The notes under the pieces: generated by a model
Seen by the model: only the letters and a program-made list of their open reading frames with translations
What the model was told of the DNA's origin: nothing
The model's database searches: none
Made by a program: the position numbers and the translations under genes
Assembly (NCBI RefSeq): GCF_002904295.1
Contig: NZ_PPHG01000083.1
Coordinates: forward strand, 124,001 to 188,000
DNA from: Amycolatopsis sp. CA-128772
Lineage (GTDB): Bacteria; Actinomycetota; Actinomycetes; Mycobacteriales; Pseudonocardiaceae
Direction of reading: 5' to 3'
Length of the DNA: 64,000 bases
Shown here: positions 1 through 7,593 of the stretch, piece after piece
Layout: every line of letters starts with the position of its first letter
Numbering within the stretch: the first letter of the stretch is position 1

Positions 1-2
1 TC

Positions 3-1229
3 GCGCTGCAGCTGGTCGGCCTCGAAGCCGTGCTGCGGACGATGGGCATCAACGGATCCGGCATCGTCGGGCACCTGCCGCTGCTGGTCGCCTTCGTCAT
101 CCTGGCCTTCTACACCTACCAGTCCGGCCTGCGGGCGCCCGCGCTGATCGCGTTCGTCAAGGACATCCTGATCTACATCGTGATCCTGGTGGCGATCATC
201 TACCTGCCCTCGAAGCTGGGCGGCTGGTCGCACATCTTCGACGCGGCGGCGAAGAAGCTCGGCACGCCGAGCCCGGCCACCGGCAAGCCGGCCGGATCGA
301 TCCTCCTCACCGCCAACAACCAGCTGCAGTACGCGACGCTGGCGCTGGGCTCGGCGCTCGCGCTGTTCCTGTACCCGCACTCGCTGACCAGCGTGCTCGC
401 CTCGCGCGGCCGCAACGTCATCAAGCGGAACATGGTCGCGCTGCCGGCGTACTCGCTGGTGCTGGGCCTGCTGGCGCTGCTGGGCTACGTGGCGATCACC
501 GCGGGCGTCAAGCCGCTGACGAACGCGGCGACCGGCAAGGCGGACGGCAACACGATCGTCCCGGTGCTGTTCGACAGCCAGTTCTCGTCCTGGTTCGCGG
601 GCATCGCGTTCGCCGCGATCGGTATCGGCGCCCTGGTGCCGGCCGCGATCATGTCGATCGCTGCGGCCAACCTGTGGACCCGCAACATCTACAAGGAGTA
701 CATCCGCAAGAACGCGACGCCGCAGGAAGAAGCGAAGCAGGCGAAGCTCGCTTCGCTGGTCGTGAAGCTCGGCGCGGTGGCCGTGATCATCCTGATCGAC
801 CCGCAGTTCTCGATCGACCTCCAGCTCATCGGCGGCGTGCTGATCCTGCAGACGCTGCCGGCGGTCGCGCTGGCGCTGTACACGCGCTGGTTCCACCGCT
901 GGGGCCTGATCGCGGGCTGGGTCGTCGGCATCGGCTGGGGCCTGATCATGCTGTACGGCATCCCCAACCCGGCCAACGGCAAGCAGCACTTCGGCGGTTC
1001 GGCGCTGGCGCTGGGCAACATGTCGATCTTCGGCTGGCACCCGTTCGCGGGCTCGGCGGTCCAGATCTACGTCGGCTTCGTGGCGCTGATCGCGAACCTG
1101 GTGGTGGCGGCGATCGTCACGGTGATCGCCCGCCGGCTGAAGATCTTCAACGGCACGGACGACACCAACGCCGAGGACTACCACGCCGACGAGAACGACA
1201 AGGACCTGCGCCCGATCGGCGTCCACTAG
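3..1229 (+). CDS. Sodium:solute symporter, probable monocarboxylate permease (5' end outside window)
   Basis: The reading frame is open from the left edge and lacks the N-terminal half. It encodes many hydrophobic helices typical of the SSS (sodium:solute symporter) family, which takes up small organic acids, sugars or amino acids with Na+ or H+. The run LYPHSLTSVLASRG (window residues near 120) and the conserved small-residue helices fit the actinobacterial MctP/MctC-like acetate, pyruvate and propionate permeases. The C-terminal tail is acidic and cytosolic in appearance. It ends 4 nt before the convergent ceramidase-like gene. Family assignment is firm; the substrate is inferred. Confidence 0.85.
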   Translation, partial: ALQLVGLEAVLRTMGINGSGIVGHLPLLVAFVILAFYTYQSGLRAPALIAFVKDILIYIVILVAIIYLPSKLGGWSHIFDAAAKKLGTPSPATGKPAGSILLTANNQLQYATLALGSALALFLYPHSLTSVLASRGRNVIKRNMVALPAYSLVLGLLALLGYVAITAGVKPLTNAATGKADGNTIVPVLFDSQFSSWFAGIAFAAIGIGALVPAAIMSIAAANLWTRNIYKEYIRKNATPQEEAKQAKLASLVVKLGAVAVIILIDPQFSIDLQLIGGVLILQTLPAVALALYTRWFHRWGLIAGWVVGIGWGLIMLYGIPNPANGKQHFGGSALALGNMSIFGWHPFAGSAVQIYVGFVALIANLVVAAIVTVIARRLKIFNGTDDTNAEDYHADENDKDLRPIGVH

Positions 1230-1233
1230 TCCG

Positions 1234-1827
1234 TCAAGGACGAAGGGCCGCGCGGGAAACCAGGTAGAGCACCAGCCCGTTGAGCAGGTGCCAGAGGAAG
1301 TGCGTGCCGGCCGGGACGTAGTCGCAGACGTCCCGGTCGAGCCCGCGCAAGCTCAGCGACAGCGCGAAAACGGCGCCTGACACGGCGAAGCGCGTCCAGT
1401 GCGCGTCGCGCTCGAAGGCGAGTACGGCGGCGAAGACGCCGAAGCTGATGACGGCGCCGAGGTAGAGCCCACCGCCCAGCACCGCCGTGCCGACGGTGAG
1501 GACGAGAAACCCCGGCGCACCAACCCAAGCCCACCGCCGGCTCAGGTGCTCGCGCACGAAGAGCACGGCGTACACCAGCATGAACACCAGAACCGCCACC
1601 GAATCCGCGACGGCCGCCCACCGCGTCGCGAGGAGGTGGAAAACGCTGCTCGCCACGAAAACGAGCCCGATCAGCCCGGCCAGCACCCGCCCGCTCCGAT
1701 CCCCCTTGGCCAGCCGCCAGACGAGCACGGCGGCCACGAGGAAGGCGAGGTTGCTGAGACTGTTGAGCGGCTCACCCCAGAGCCCGGGCGCGACGCGTTC
1801 GCAGTACCCGTCGACGTAGTCCGTCAC
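1234..1827 (-). CDS. Ceramidase-domain (CREST-like) integral membrane protein
   Basis: About 197 residues with six to seven hydrophobic helices. The N-terminal DYVDGYCERVAPGLW followed by EPLNSLSNLAF is the hallmark of the bacterial alkaline-ceramidase-like family. A later SSVFHLLATRWA and a C-terminal HFLWHLLNG supply the conserved Asp/His residues that bind Zn in the CREST hydrolases. Start choice is uncertain: GTG at 1827 gives a typical N-terminus, and GTG at 1833 is an alternative. The start lies just after the stop of the sigma-factor remnant, so it may once have been coupled to it. The substrate in this organism is unknown. Confidence 0.75.
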   Translation of the reverse strand: MTDYVDGYCERVAPGLWGEPLNSLSNLAFLVAAVLVWRLAKGDRSGRVLAGLIGLVFVASSVFHLLATRWAAVADSVAVLVFMLVYAVLFVREHLSRRWAWVGAPGFLVLTVGTAVLGGGLYLGAVISFGVFAAVLAFERDAHWTRFAVSGAVFALSLSLRGLDRDVCDYVPAGTHFLWHLLNGLVLYLVSRAALRP

Positions 1828-1846
1828 GAACACAGCCAACCAGGCA

Positions 1847-2115
1847 TCACCCGCACGCGGCCAGCCGCTGCTCGAGGAAGGCCCGTTGCGGCGCGGAAGC
1901 CGGCAAGGCCAGCGCGCGCCGGTAGTGCCGCGCGGCCTCGGCCGGGTCGCCGGCCCGCAGGTGCAACGCCCCGAGCACCGCGGGCAGCGGCAGGTGCCCG
2001 GTTCCGCGCGACCCGGAAGAGCCAGCCGTTCCGGTCCGAGCGCCCGGGTCAACGTGGCGAGGATCGGCCCCGTGCTCTGGCGGAACAGCCGCTCGACGAG
2101 GTAGCCCGCGACCAC
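1847..2115 (-). pseudogene. Remnant of an ECF sigma factor (ECF42/DUF6596 type) with internal deletion
   Basis: Two pieces of one protein are seen on the minus strand in different frames. The first (about 2115-2023, GTG start after a GGAGG) reads VERLFRQSTGPILATLTRAL, the usual N-terminus of large ECF sigma factors. The second (about 1996-1847) reads LHLRAGDPAEAARHYRRALA and ends EQRLAACG, the usual TPR-like C-terminal tail of the same family. The roughly 1 kb of core sigma2/sigma4 sequence expected between them is missing and the frame shifts. An intact gene of this type is at 59377-60606. Inference: a deletion-scarred, inactive gene. Confidence 0.7.
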
Positions 2116-2173
2116 GACAATGCCCTCCAGGCGAACAACGCGCCACGGAATCGACACGACTAGCGTGAAGCCC

Positions 2174-2749
2174 ATGAGCGACGCGGTGAGCCGGTTCCCG
2201 GTGACGGAACTCGAAGACCTGCCCGACGACCTCCGCGAGCGCGTCGGCGTGATCGCGGAGAAGTCCGGGTTCACGCCGAACATCTTCCGCGCCCTCGGCC
2301 ACCGGCCGGCCGAGCTGCGTGCGTTCCTCGACTACCACGATGCCCTGATGGACCGCTCCGACGGCCTCACCAAGGCCGAGCGCGAGCTCGTCGTCGTCGC
2401 GACGTCCGGTGCCAACCACTGCACGTACTGCGTCGTCGCGCACGGTGCCATCCTGCGCATCCGCGCCAAGGACCCCGAGCTGGCGGACCGCGTCTCCAGC
2501 AACCCGTGGCAGGTGGAGCTGGACGAGCGCGGCCGCGCGATCGTCGATCTGGCCCTGGCGCTCGCCCAGGACTCGGCGTTGTTCGGCGAGGGCGACCTCG
2601 AAGCCGCGCGCAACGCCGGCCTCACCGACGACGAGATCTGGGACGTCGGCGCGATCACGGCGTTGTTCGCGATGTCCAACCGCCTGGCTCACCTGACGGC
2701 GCTCCGGCCGAACCCGGAGTTCTTCCTGCTCGGCCGGACGCCCCGCTAG
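2174..2749 (+). CDS. Peroxidase-related (carboxymuconolactone decarboxylase/AhpD-like) protein
   Basis: A 191-residue protein of the AhpD-like fold, the 'uncharacterised peroxidase-related enzyme' subgroup. It carries the redox motif C83-T-Y-C86 followed by H90, as in alkylhydroperoxidases that reduce peroxides with thiol cysteines. The helix-rich regions on both sides fit the trimeric or hexameric AhpD family. ATG at 2174 is chosen; an in-frame GTG at 2165 is possible. Its stop overlaps the 3' end of the convergent MarR-GNAT gene by 4 nt. The physiological substrate cannot be told. Confidence 0.85.
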   Translation: MSDAVSRFPVTELEDLPDDLRERVGVIAEKSGFTPNIFRALGHRPAELRAFLDYHDALMDRSDGLTKAERELVVVATSGANHCTYCVVAHGAILRIRAKDPELADRVSSNPWQVELDERGRAIVDLALALAQDSALFGEGDLEAARNAGLTDDEIWDVGAITALFAMSNRLAHLTALRPNPEFFLLGRTPR

Positions 2750-3678
2750 AACTCCAGGCGCCACGTCTCGTCGGTCAGCTGTGGGCCCCAGTCGTCGAAA
2801 TCCTTCTCGGCGACGAGCTGGAACCCGGCCGCACGGTAGATCGAACGGGCCGCGGCCAGGACGGAGACCGTCGACAGCTCCATCGCGCGGTAGCCGTGGG
2901 CCCTGGCGAACGAGATACACTCGGTGACCAGCCGCTTGCCCACGCCGTGGCCGCGCGCCGCCGGCTCGAGCAGCAGCAGCCGGATCTTCGCGGTGTCCGC
3001 GTCCGGCCCGTGACCGCAGCCGATGCTGCCGACGCGTTCTCCGTCGAGCTCGGCGATCCAGAACGCCTGGCCCGGGTCGTCGCGGCCGTCGAGGAAGTCC
3101 GCCGCGATCCGCGCGACGAGCGCCTCGAACCGGGCGTTCAGCGCGTACTCACGGGCGTACAACGCGCCGTGGCGTTCCACCACCCAACCGAGGTCCCCCG
3201 GTCGTGGCGGGCGGAGGACGAGCGCCGGGTCGCGCCGGCGGTCGCCGACCAGGTCGCCGATCGTGCGCATCGCGGTCAGCAGCCGTTGCTGGTCTTCGTC
3301 GGCGAAGCGCCGCAACAGGCCGCCGATCTGGTCGGTGGACCGGCGGTTCAGAACCGTGAAGGCGTCCCGGCCGGCGGCGGTCGGCCGCACGAGCTGACGG
3401 CGGGCGTCCTCCTCGGACCGTTCCCGCACGATGAGCCCGCGGGATTCCAGGCGCGCGAGCAGCCTGCTCGCGTAACCGGCGTCGAGATCGAGACGTTTCC
3501 GCAGGTCGGTGACCGGCATCGGGTCCTGGTGCGCGAGCTCGAACAGCACGCGGGCTTCCGGCAGCGAGTACTCGGCGCCGGCCGGTCCCTCGTCCAGCAC
3601 GCCGATCACCCCGGTGTAGAGCCGGTTGAAGGCGCGAACCGCGGCGACCCGGTCGGCTAGCTCGGCGCTGTCTTTCAT
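2746..3678 (-). CDS. MarR-GNAT fusion: winged-helix regulator with C-terminal acetyltransferase
   Basis: A 310-residue two-domain protein. Residues about 20-150 are a MarR winged helix: the recognition segment includes LRKRLDLDAGYASRLLARLE, and the wing region is RSEEDARRQLVRPT. Residues about 160-310 are a GNAT N-acetyltransferase fold with the acetyl-CoA loop RGHGVGKRL. Such fusions are common in actinobacteria and are thought to couple effector or acyl-CoA sensing to DNA binding. ATG at 3678 follows GAGGTGG. A TCAAC-N6-GTTGA repeat lies 8 nt upstream of the start, consistent with autoregulation. The acetylated substrate is unknown. Confidence 0.88.
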   Translation of the reverse strand: MKDSAELADRVAAVRAFNRLYTGVIGVLDEGPAGAEYSLPEARVLFELAHQDPMPVTDLRKRLDLDAGYASRLLARLESRGLIVRERSEEDARRQLVRPTAAGRDAFTVLNRRSTDQIGGLLRRFADEDQQRLLTAMRTIGDLVGDRRRDPALVLRPPRPGDLGWVVERHGALYAREYALNARFEALVARIAADFLDGRDDPGQAFWIAELDGERVGSIGCGHGPDADTAKIRLLLLEPAARGHGVGKRLVTECISFARAHGYRAMELSTVSVLAAARSIYRAAGFQLVAEKDFDDWGPQLTDETWRLEF

Positions 3679-3686
3679 TGACCACC

Positions 3687-3702
3687 TCAACAAGTTCGTT
3701 GA
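3687..3702. promoter_or_regulatory. Probable MarR operator upstream of the MarR-GNAT gene
   Basis: Perfect inverted repeat TCAAC-N6-GTTGA immediately upstream of the ribosome-binding region of the MarR-GNAT gene. Size and spacing suit a MarR dimer. A TTGACT lies just upstream of it on the minus strand and could be the -35 box. Function is inferred from position. Confidence 0.5.
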
Positions 3703-3755
3703 CGAAGTCAAAGATTAACCGACACGGGTGGCCTGGCAAGTGCGGAAATGGGAAA

Positions 3756-3798
3756 CCCCGCGATGCTGCCAGGTCGGGGGTCCGCCAGCATCACGGGG
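3756..3798 (-). terminator. Long imperfect hairpin between the small gene and the MarR-GNAT gene
   Basis: CCCCGCGATGCTG at 3756-3768 can pair with CAGCATCACGGGG at 3786-3798 (13-bp stem, one mismatch, 17-nt loop). There is no T tract. It lies downstream of the 49-residue gene and upstream of the MarR-GNAT gene, both on the minus strand, so it may terminate the first or form a leader structure of the second. A weaker CGCCC/GGGCG hairpin is at 3815-3828. Confidence 0.4.
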
Positions 3799-3893
3799 TC
3801 GTACTGGGTATCGACGCCCCTCTGGGCGGCGTTACACCGTGAGCACTTTGTGGCCTAGGTCACTCGAATGGGCGACCGCCACGGGGTGAGAGA

Positions 3894-4043
3894 TCAGCGC
3901 ATGTAGCCGGAACGAGCCTGCGCGATCGCGATGAGTTCCTGACGGACCGTCGCGGTGGCGGCGGTGTCGATCGCCCGGTTCAGCGCCCGGTGAGTGCGAG
4001 CCTCGGCGCGACGGGCACGGAGCTTGGCGGCGATGTTGTTCAT
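3894..4043 (-). CDS. Small basic hypothetical protein (49 aa)
   Basis: Encodes a 49-residue, Arg/Ala-rich, helix-forming protein starting MNNIAAKLRARRAEARTHR. Short proteins of this pattern, with a basic first half and an amphipathic second half, are common in Pseudonocardiales and have no known function. ATG at 4043 is preferred over ATG at 4055 because GAAGGGG directly abuts the upstream ATG. A good promoter (4088-4117) is placed to drive it. Recognition is by pattern only. Confidence 0.55.
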   Translation of the reverse strand: MNNIAAKLRARRAEARTHRALNRAIDTAATATVRQELIAIAQARSGYMR

Positions 4044-4087
4044 CGGTTTCTGCATCCCCTTCGGAGGGTCTCGGTGGTTGTGCCTCC

Positions 4088-4117
4088 AGTATGCGCCTTT
4101 TTTCACAAGGAAGCCAA
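4088..4117 (-). promoter_or_regulatory. Promoter of the 49-aa gene
   Basis: On the minus strand, TTGGCT (-35, 4112-4117) and CATACT (-10, 4088-4093) are separated by 18 nt, about 45 nt upstream of the start codon. This fits a housekeeping sigma-type actinobacterial promoter. Confidence 0.5.
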
Positions 4118-4141
4118 CGAATATCCGGTGACCTGGCGCAC

Positions 4142-4162
4142 TTGCCGATGAATCATCGGCAA
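4142..4162. repeat. Perfect 9-bp inverted repeat upstream of the 49-aa gene
   Basis: TTGCCGATG and CATCGGCAA are separated by AAT, making a 21-bp perfect dyad 25 nt upstream of the -35 box of the 49-aa gene. An activator or repressor site is plausible; no regulator can be named. Confidence 0.5.
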
Positions 4163-4224
4163 ACTTGGGTATGCGCCGGAGAGATGTGGGGTGGCGGCGG
4201 TCACGGCGAAGCAATCGGCTACCG

Positions 4225-4243
4225 GTATCTAGTCGTATCTAGT
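4225..4243. repeat. Direct repeat GTATCTAGT x2
   Basis: The 9-mer GTATCTAGT occurs at 4225-4233 and 4235-4243, 10 bp apart (one helical turn), in the AT-richer gap between the AAA ATPase and the 49-aa gene. An AAAAAA run follows, which on the minus strand would be a T tract just after the ATPase gene. Role unknown. Confidence 0.4.
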
Positions 4244-4303
4244 AAAAAAGCCAGACAAACTTAGTGATGCCCATAGACCGCGAGACAGCCGGAAAAGCCC
4301 AGG

Positions 4304-5494
4304 TCAGTCGCGTCCGAGCAGGTAGTGGCCGAAGTGCGGGACGGTGAAGGCGATCTGCCCCCGCTCGGCCGAGTACACGAGGCCCTTCTTCATCAGGCTG
4401 TCGCGCGCCGGCGACAGTGACGACGGCTTCCGCCCGAGGAACACGGCGACATCGGCGGTGCCGGCGGGTTCGTCGCGGCCCTGGGTCAGCGAGGCCATCG
4501 CCTGCAGGTACTCGCGCTCGGCCGGCGTCGCGCGCTCGTAGCGCGAGCCGAAGAAGCCGACGGCCAGCTCCGACTCCGCTTCGGGCGCCGCGACCTGGAC
4601 GTCCTTGACCGTGATCGGGTCGGACGGCGCCGCGTCCCAGGCCGCCTTGCCGTAGGCCTGGATGAAGTAGGGGTAGCCACCGGACGCGTCGAAGAGCGCG
4701 TCGAGGGCTTCCGGCTCGATGCCGGCGTCCTCGCGCTCGATCGGCGCCATCACCGCGAAGTCGGCGTCCTCGCGGCTGAGCCGGTCGATGCGCGCGTACC
4801 GGAATAACCGCTCGGAGTAGGACTTCGACGCCGAGAGCACGGCGGGCACGTGCGGCAGCCCGGCCCCGACGACGACGAGCGGCGCGCCGGACTGCGACAG
4901 CTCGTGGCAGGCCGCGCACAACGCCGAGACGTCGTCCGGCTGCAGGTCCTGGATCTCGTCGATGAGCAGCGCGACGCCGGTCCCGACGTCCGCGGCCAGC
5001 TCGGCGACGTCGGTGAACAGCTCGACGAGGTCGATCTCGATGTCCCCGGAATCGGCCCGGCCCTGCGCGGCGGGCACGTCGATGCCCGGCTGCCACCGGT
5101 CGCGCAGTTTGGCGTCGGGCTTGTTGGCCCGCAGCGCGAACGCCTTCAGGACGCCGAGCACCTCTTCGACCCGGTCCGGCGCGCGGTGCCGCACGGCGAG
5201 GTCCCGGATGGCCCGGTGCAGCGCGGCGGAGAGTGGCCGCCGCAGCTCGGCGTCCGGCCGCGCCTCGATCTTCCCGGCTCCCCACTTGTGCCGCACGGCC
5301 ATCGCGCGCAGCTCCCCGAGGAGCACGGTCTTGCCGACGCCGCGCAGCCCGGTGAGGACGAGACTGCGTTCGGGTCTCCCTCGCGCCACCCGCTCCAGCA
5401 CCACTTCGAACGCCTTGAGTTCGCGCTCGCGCCCGGCCAGCTCGGGCGGCCGTTGCCCGGCGCCCGGCGCGAAGGGGTTGCGGATGGGGTCCAC
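4304..5494 (-). CDS. AAA-type ATP-binding protein (ORC/STAND-like ATPase)
   Basis: A 396-residue P-loop ATPase. Walker A is GLRGVGKT (about residue 50) and Walker B is VALLIDEIQDL (about residue 170), followed by an AAA-like sensor region with LVVVGAGLP. The last 80 residues resemble a winged helix (PAEREYLQAMASL, then SLMKKGLVYS). Proteins of this architecture are often annotated 'ATP-binding protein'; they resemble the archaeal ATPase/ORC1 group, and their roles are largely unknown. It stands alone, diverging from the S1-like gene. ATP hydrolysis is well supported; the biological role is not. Confidence 0.8.
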   Translation of the reverse strand: MDPIRNPFAPGAGQRPPELAGRERELKAFEVVLERVARGRPERSLVLTGLRGVGKTVLLGELRAMAVRHKWGAGKIEARPDAELRRPLSAALHRAIRDLAVRHRAPDRVEEVLGVLKAFALRANKPDAKLRDRWQPGIDVPAAQGRADSGDIEIDLVELFTDVAELAADVGTGVALLIDEIQDLQPDDVSALCAACHELSQSGAPLVVVGAGLPHVPAVLSASKSYSERLFRYARIDRLSREDADFAVMAPIEREDAGIEPEALDALFDASGGYPYFIQAYGKAAWDAAPSDPITVKDVQVAAPEAESELAVGFFGSRYERATPAEREYLQAMASLTQGRDEPAGTADVAVFLGRKPSSLSPARDSLMKKGLVYSAERGQIAFTVPHFGHYLLGRD

Positions 5495-5602
5495 TCTGCC
5501 AAGTTATCGGCGTTTCTAGGGTGAGCCCGATATTCCGCCATAGACGGCTAGGCGTGTCGCCGGAGTTCGATCGGATGGCCCAGGCTGTGCCAGGGTGGTG
5601 TG

Positions 5603-6085
5603 GTGACCGGCTTCGAGGTGGGTGCCGTGGTGACCGGTACGGTCTCCGCGATCCCGCGGCCGGGTGCCATCGGGCTCTTCGTGGACCTCGACGGTGAGCG
5701 GCAGGGCTTCGTCGACGTGCTGATCCTGCCGCGGCGGCCCGAGTCGTGGCCCGCGGTCGGCACGAAGACGACCTTCGAAGTGCTGGCCCGCCGCCCCGGG
5801 CAGGTCCGCCTGTGGCCGCTGGCGCCGGAGTTCCGGTCCGGGCCGCTCGACAACGGCGTGTCGGAAGCCCAGTGGCGAGCGCGTAAGGCGCGTTACCCGG
5901 AAGGCGCGATCCTCGCCGCGGAGGTGAGCGACGTCTACGCCGGCTCCTACCTGGTCCGGTACGAGGGCGGCTGGTCGGTGCTCGAAGACGACGGCGAGCC
6001 GCCCGAAGCCGGCACCCGCGCGGTGTACCAGGTGGTCCGGCACCTCGACACGACCCGGCGCACCCTGCTGCGGCCCGGTACATAG
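5603..6085 (+). CDS. S1-like RNA-binding domain protein
   Basis: About 160 residues. The first 70 form an S1/OB-fold pattern: GFEVGAVVTGTVSAI, then GLFVDLDGERQGFVDV. A second beta-rich half (EGAILAAEVSDVYAGSYLVRY) may be a second OB-like unit. Start is GTG at 5603, 7 nt after AGGG, with another GTG at 5600. Such single-gene S1 proteins in actinomycetes are uncharacterised; nucleic-acid binding is inferred from the fold. Confidence 0.6.
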   Translation: MTGFEVGAVVTGTVSAIPRPGAIGLFVDLDGERQGFVDVLILPRRPESWPAVGTKTTFEVLARRPGQVRLWPLAPEFRSGPLDNGVSEAQWRARKARYPEGAILAAEVSDVYAGSYLVRYEGGWSVLEDDGEPPEAGTRAVYQVVRHLDTTRRTLLRPGT

Positions 6086-6118
6086 AGCCGAACAGGTCTG
6101 CAGCCCTGCTCGGCTCTA
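6083..6118. terminator. Bidirectional hairpin between S1-like gene and tipA-like gene
   Basis: TAGAGCCGA at 6083-6091 pairs with TCGGCTCTA at 6110-6118, with an inner CAGG/CCTG pairing. It overlaps the stop codon of the S1-like gene and lies just beyond the 3' end of the convergent regulator gene, so it can serve both. Confidence 0.6.
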
Positions 6119-6145
6119 CCCCCAGTGCGCCCCTACGACGCACCG

Positions 6146-6874
6146 CTAAACGCCCAGGTTCCGCTCCGCGTAGATCTTCATCGCGTCCCGGACGAACTCC
6201 GCCGTCGCGCCTTCGAACCCGTAGCGCGGGTCGTCGACGTACAGCTGCCCGAGCCCCGCGAAGTACCCCGCGGACACGGACGAAACCGCCGGCTTCAGCC
6301 ACTGGTGCAGCCGCCGCGTGATCGCCTGGACCTCGTCGGAGCCCGGGGCGAGCCCGGAAGCCGCGCCGAACGCCGCCGCGATGTCCCGCTGCTCCTGCTG
6401 GTGGGCCTGCTTCTCGTCGGCCGAGAGCGAGCGCCACCACTGGTCGCCGCGCCGGTACGCGTCCGAGTCCCAGCGGGACGTGACCTCCTCCTCGTAGCGG
6501 GTGTGGTCGAAGCCGTCGAAGACTTCTGCTGCCATCAGTTGTTCACCTCCCTTCAGTTTCCGGAGGGTCGTGCGGACCGACTCGATCTGCCGTCCGATCC
6601 GCCGCTGCTCCCGTTCGAGCAGCTCCAGGTGGGTCTCCAACGCCGCGGCGCTGTCGCGCTGGCCGTCGAGCACCTCGGCGATCGCCGGCAGCCCGAGGCC
6701 GAGCTCGCGCAGCAGCAGGATCCGCTGCAGCCGGACGAGCGCCTGCTCGTCGTAGTAGCGGTAGCCGTTGCCGCCGATCCGGCTGGGCTCGAGCAGGCCG
6801 ACCGCGCCGTAGTGGCGCAGCGTCCGGCTCGTGGTCCCGGCCGAGCGGGCGATGTCCTGGATCGACCACTCCAT
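6146..6874 (-). CDS. TipA-like MerR regulator with TipAS effector domain
   Basis: A 242-residue MerR-family activator. Residues 1-70 hold the MerR winged helix (DIARSAGTTSRTLRHYGAVG, then GYRYYDEQAL), residues 75-112 the dimerisation coiled coil, and residues 114-242 a TipAS-type all-helical ligand domain. As in Streptomyces lividans tipA, an internal in-frame ATG (6535) follows a near-perfect AGGGAGGTG, so a free 129-residue effector domain may also be made. I see no cysteine in the effector domain, whereas TipAS binds thiopeptides covalently through Cys, so the ligand probably differs. A 19-bp-spaced MerR-type promoter is upstream (6882-6912). It diverges from the DoxX gene. Confidence 0.87.
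   Translation of the reverse strand: MEWSIQDIARSAGTTSRTLRHYGAVGLLEPSRIGGNGYRYYDEQALVRLQRILLLRELGLGLPAIAEVLDGQRDSAAALETHLELLEREQRRIGRQIESVRTTLRKLKGGEQLMAAEVFDGFDHTRYEEEVTSRWDSDAYRRGDQWWRSLSADEKQAHQQEQRDIAAAFGAASGLAPGSDEVQAITRRLHQWLKPAVSSVSAGYFAGLGQLYVDDPRYGFEGATAEFVRDAMKIYAERNLGV
6535..6552 (-). promoter_or_regulatory. Internal ribosome-binding site and second start of the tipA-like gene
   Basis: AGGGAGGTG (complement of 6544-6552) stands 8 nt before an in-frame ATG whose first base is 6535, at codon 114. It would produce the effector domain alone (129 residues). The match to the ribosome-binding consensus is stronger than that of the upstream start. It follows the tipAL/tipAS precedent; not proven here. 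Confidence 0.6.
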
Positions 6875-6881
6875 GCCGTCG

Positions 6882-6912
6882 ACGATAGAAGTTAACGCTG
6901 CGTCAAGGTCAA
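6882..6912 (-). promoter_or_regulatory. MerR-type promoter/operator of the tipA-like gene
   Basis: On the minus strand, TTGACC (6907-6912) and TATCGT (6882-6887) are 19 bp apart, the long spacer typical of MerR-activated promoters. Between them lies a 21-bp dyad, AAGTTAACGC-T-GCGTCAAGGT in plus orientation (6889-6909), with 7 of 10 positions symmetric. This implies autoactivation. Confidence 0.6.
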
Positions 6913-7045
6913 CCGCTAAAGCTTTATAAGGACCTCTAGCGAACGGACTATAAAAAGCCAGAAAGCCCGATGAGGATTCGAGCCCGGGCCGAGCGGGCAC
7001 CCACGGAGTAGGTTCGACCAGGCAGCGGCCCGTACGAGGAAGGCT

Positions 7046-7591
7046 ATGACCGTGATACTCCGTCGAGTGGCTCGTCCCCTGCTCGCCACGATCTTCGTGA
7101 CGGGCGGGATCAATGCGCTGAGGCAGGCCGAGGGCCACGCCAAGGCGGCGGAACCGTTCCTCAACAGCGCGCTCGAGAAGTTCGGCGACAAACTCCCGGA
7201 GCAGATCCCGCGGGACCCCGTGACGCTCGTCCGGATCGACGCCGCGGTGAAGATCGGTGCCGGTCTCGCGCTCGCCTCCGGCAAGGCGCCGCGGCTCGCG
7301 GCGGGGCTGCTCCTCGGCAGCCTGGTGCCGACCACCCTCTCGACGCACAGCTTCTGGACCCTCAAGGACCCGGGCGAGCGCCAGCAGCAGCAGATCCAGT
7401 TCTTCAAGAACGCGAGCCTGGCCGGTGGCCTGCTGCTCGCGGTCAGCGACACGCACGGCAAGCCGTCGGCGGCTTGGCGCGCGCGTCACGCCGCGAAGGA
7501 CGTCGGCGCCGCGGCCGGGAAGCTCAGCCGTCGCGGCCAGAAGCGCGCCAACAAGCTCGCGAAGCGGGCCCAGAAGGCCCTTCCCAACTAG
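7046..7591 (+). CDS. DoxX family membrane protein
   Basis: 181 residues. The N-terminal RRVARPLLATIFVTGGINALRQ is the usual first helix of actinobacterial DoxX-like proteins. Three further hydrophobic helices follow, with the conserved stretches VRIDAAVKIGAGLALA and SLVPTTLSTHSFW. The Lys/Arg-rich tail from residue 140 is cytosolic. RBS GAGGAAGG precedes ATG 7046. DoxX proteins are linked to redox and oxidative-stress functions in mycobacteria (with SodA and SseA); the role here is unproven. Confidence 0.85.
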   Translation: MTVILRRVARPLLATIFVTGGINALRQAEGHAKAAEPFLNSALEKFGDKLPEQIPRDPVTLVRIDAAVKIGAGLALASGKAPRLAAGLLLGSLVPTTLSTHSFWTLKDPGERQQQQIQFFKNASLAGGLLLAVSDTHGKPSAAWRARHAAKDVGAAAGKLSRRGQKRANKLAKRAQKALPN

Positions 7592-7593
7592 CC

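Noticed and set aside
4239..6440. 733-codon open frame on the minus strand over the AAA ATPase and S1-like genes
   Set aside because: It is Arg/Ala/Gly-rich without motifs and overlaps two well-supported genes in other frames; typical of high-GC shadow frames.
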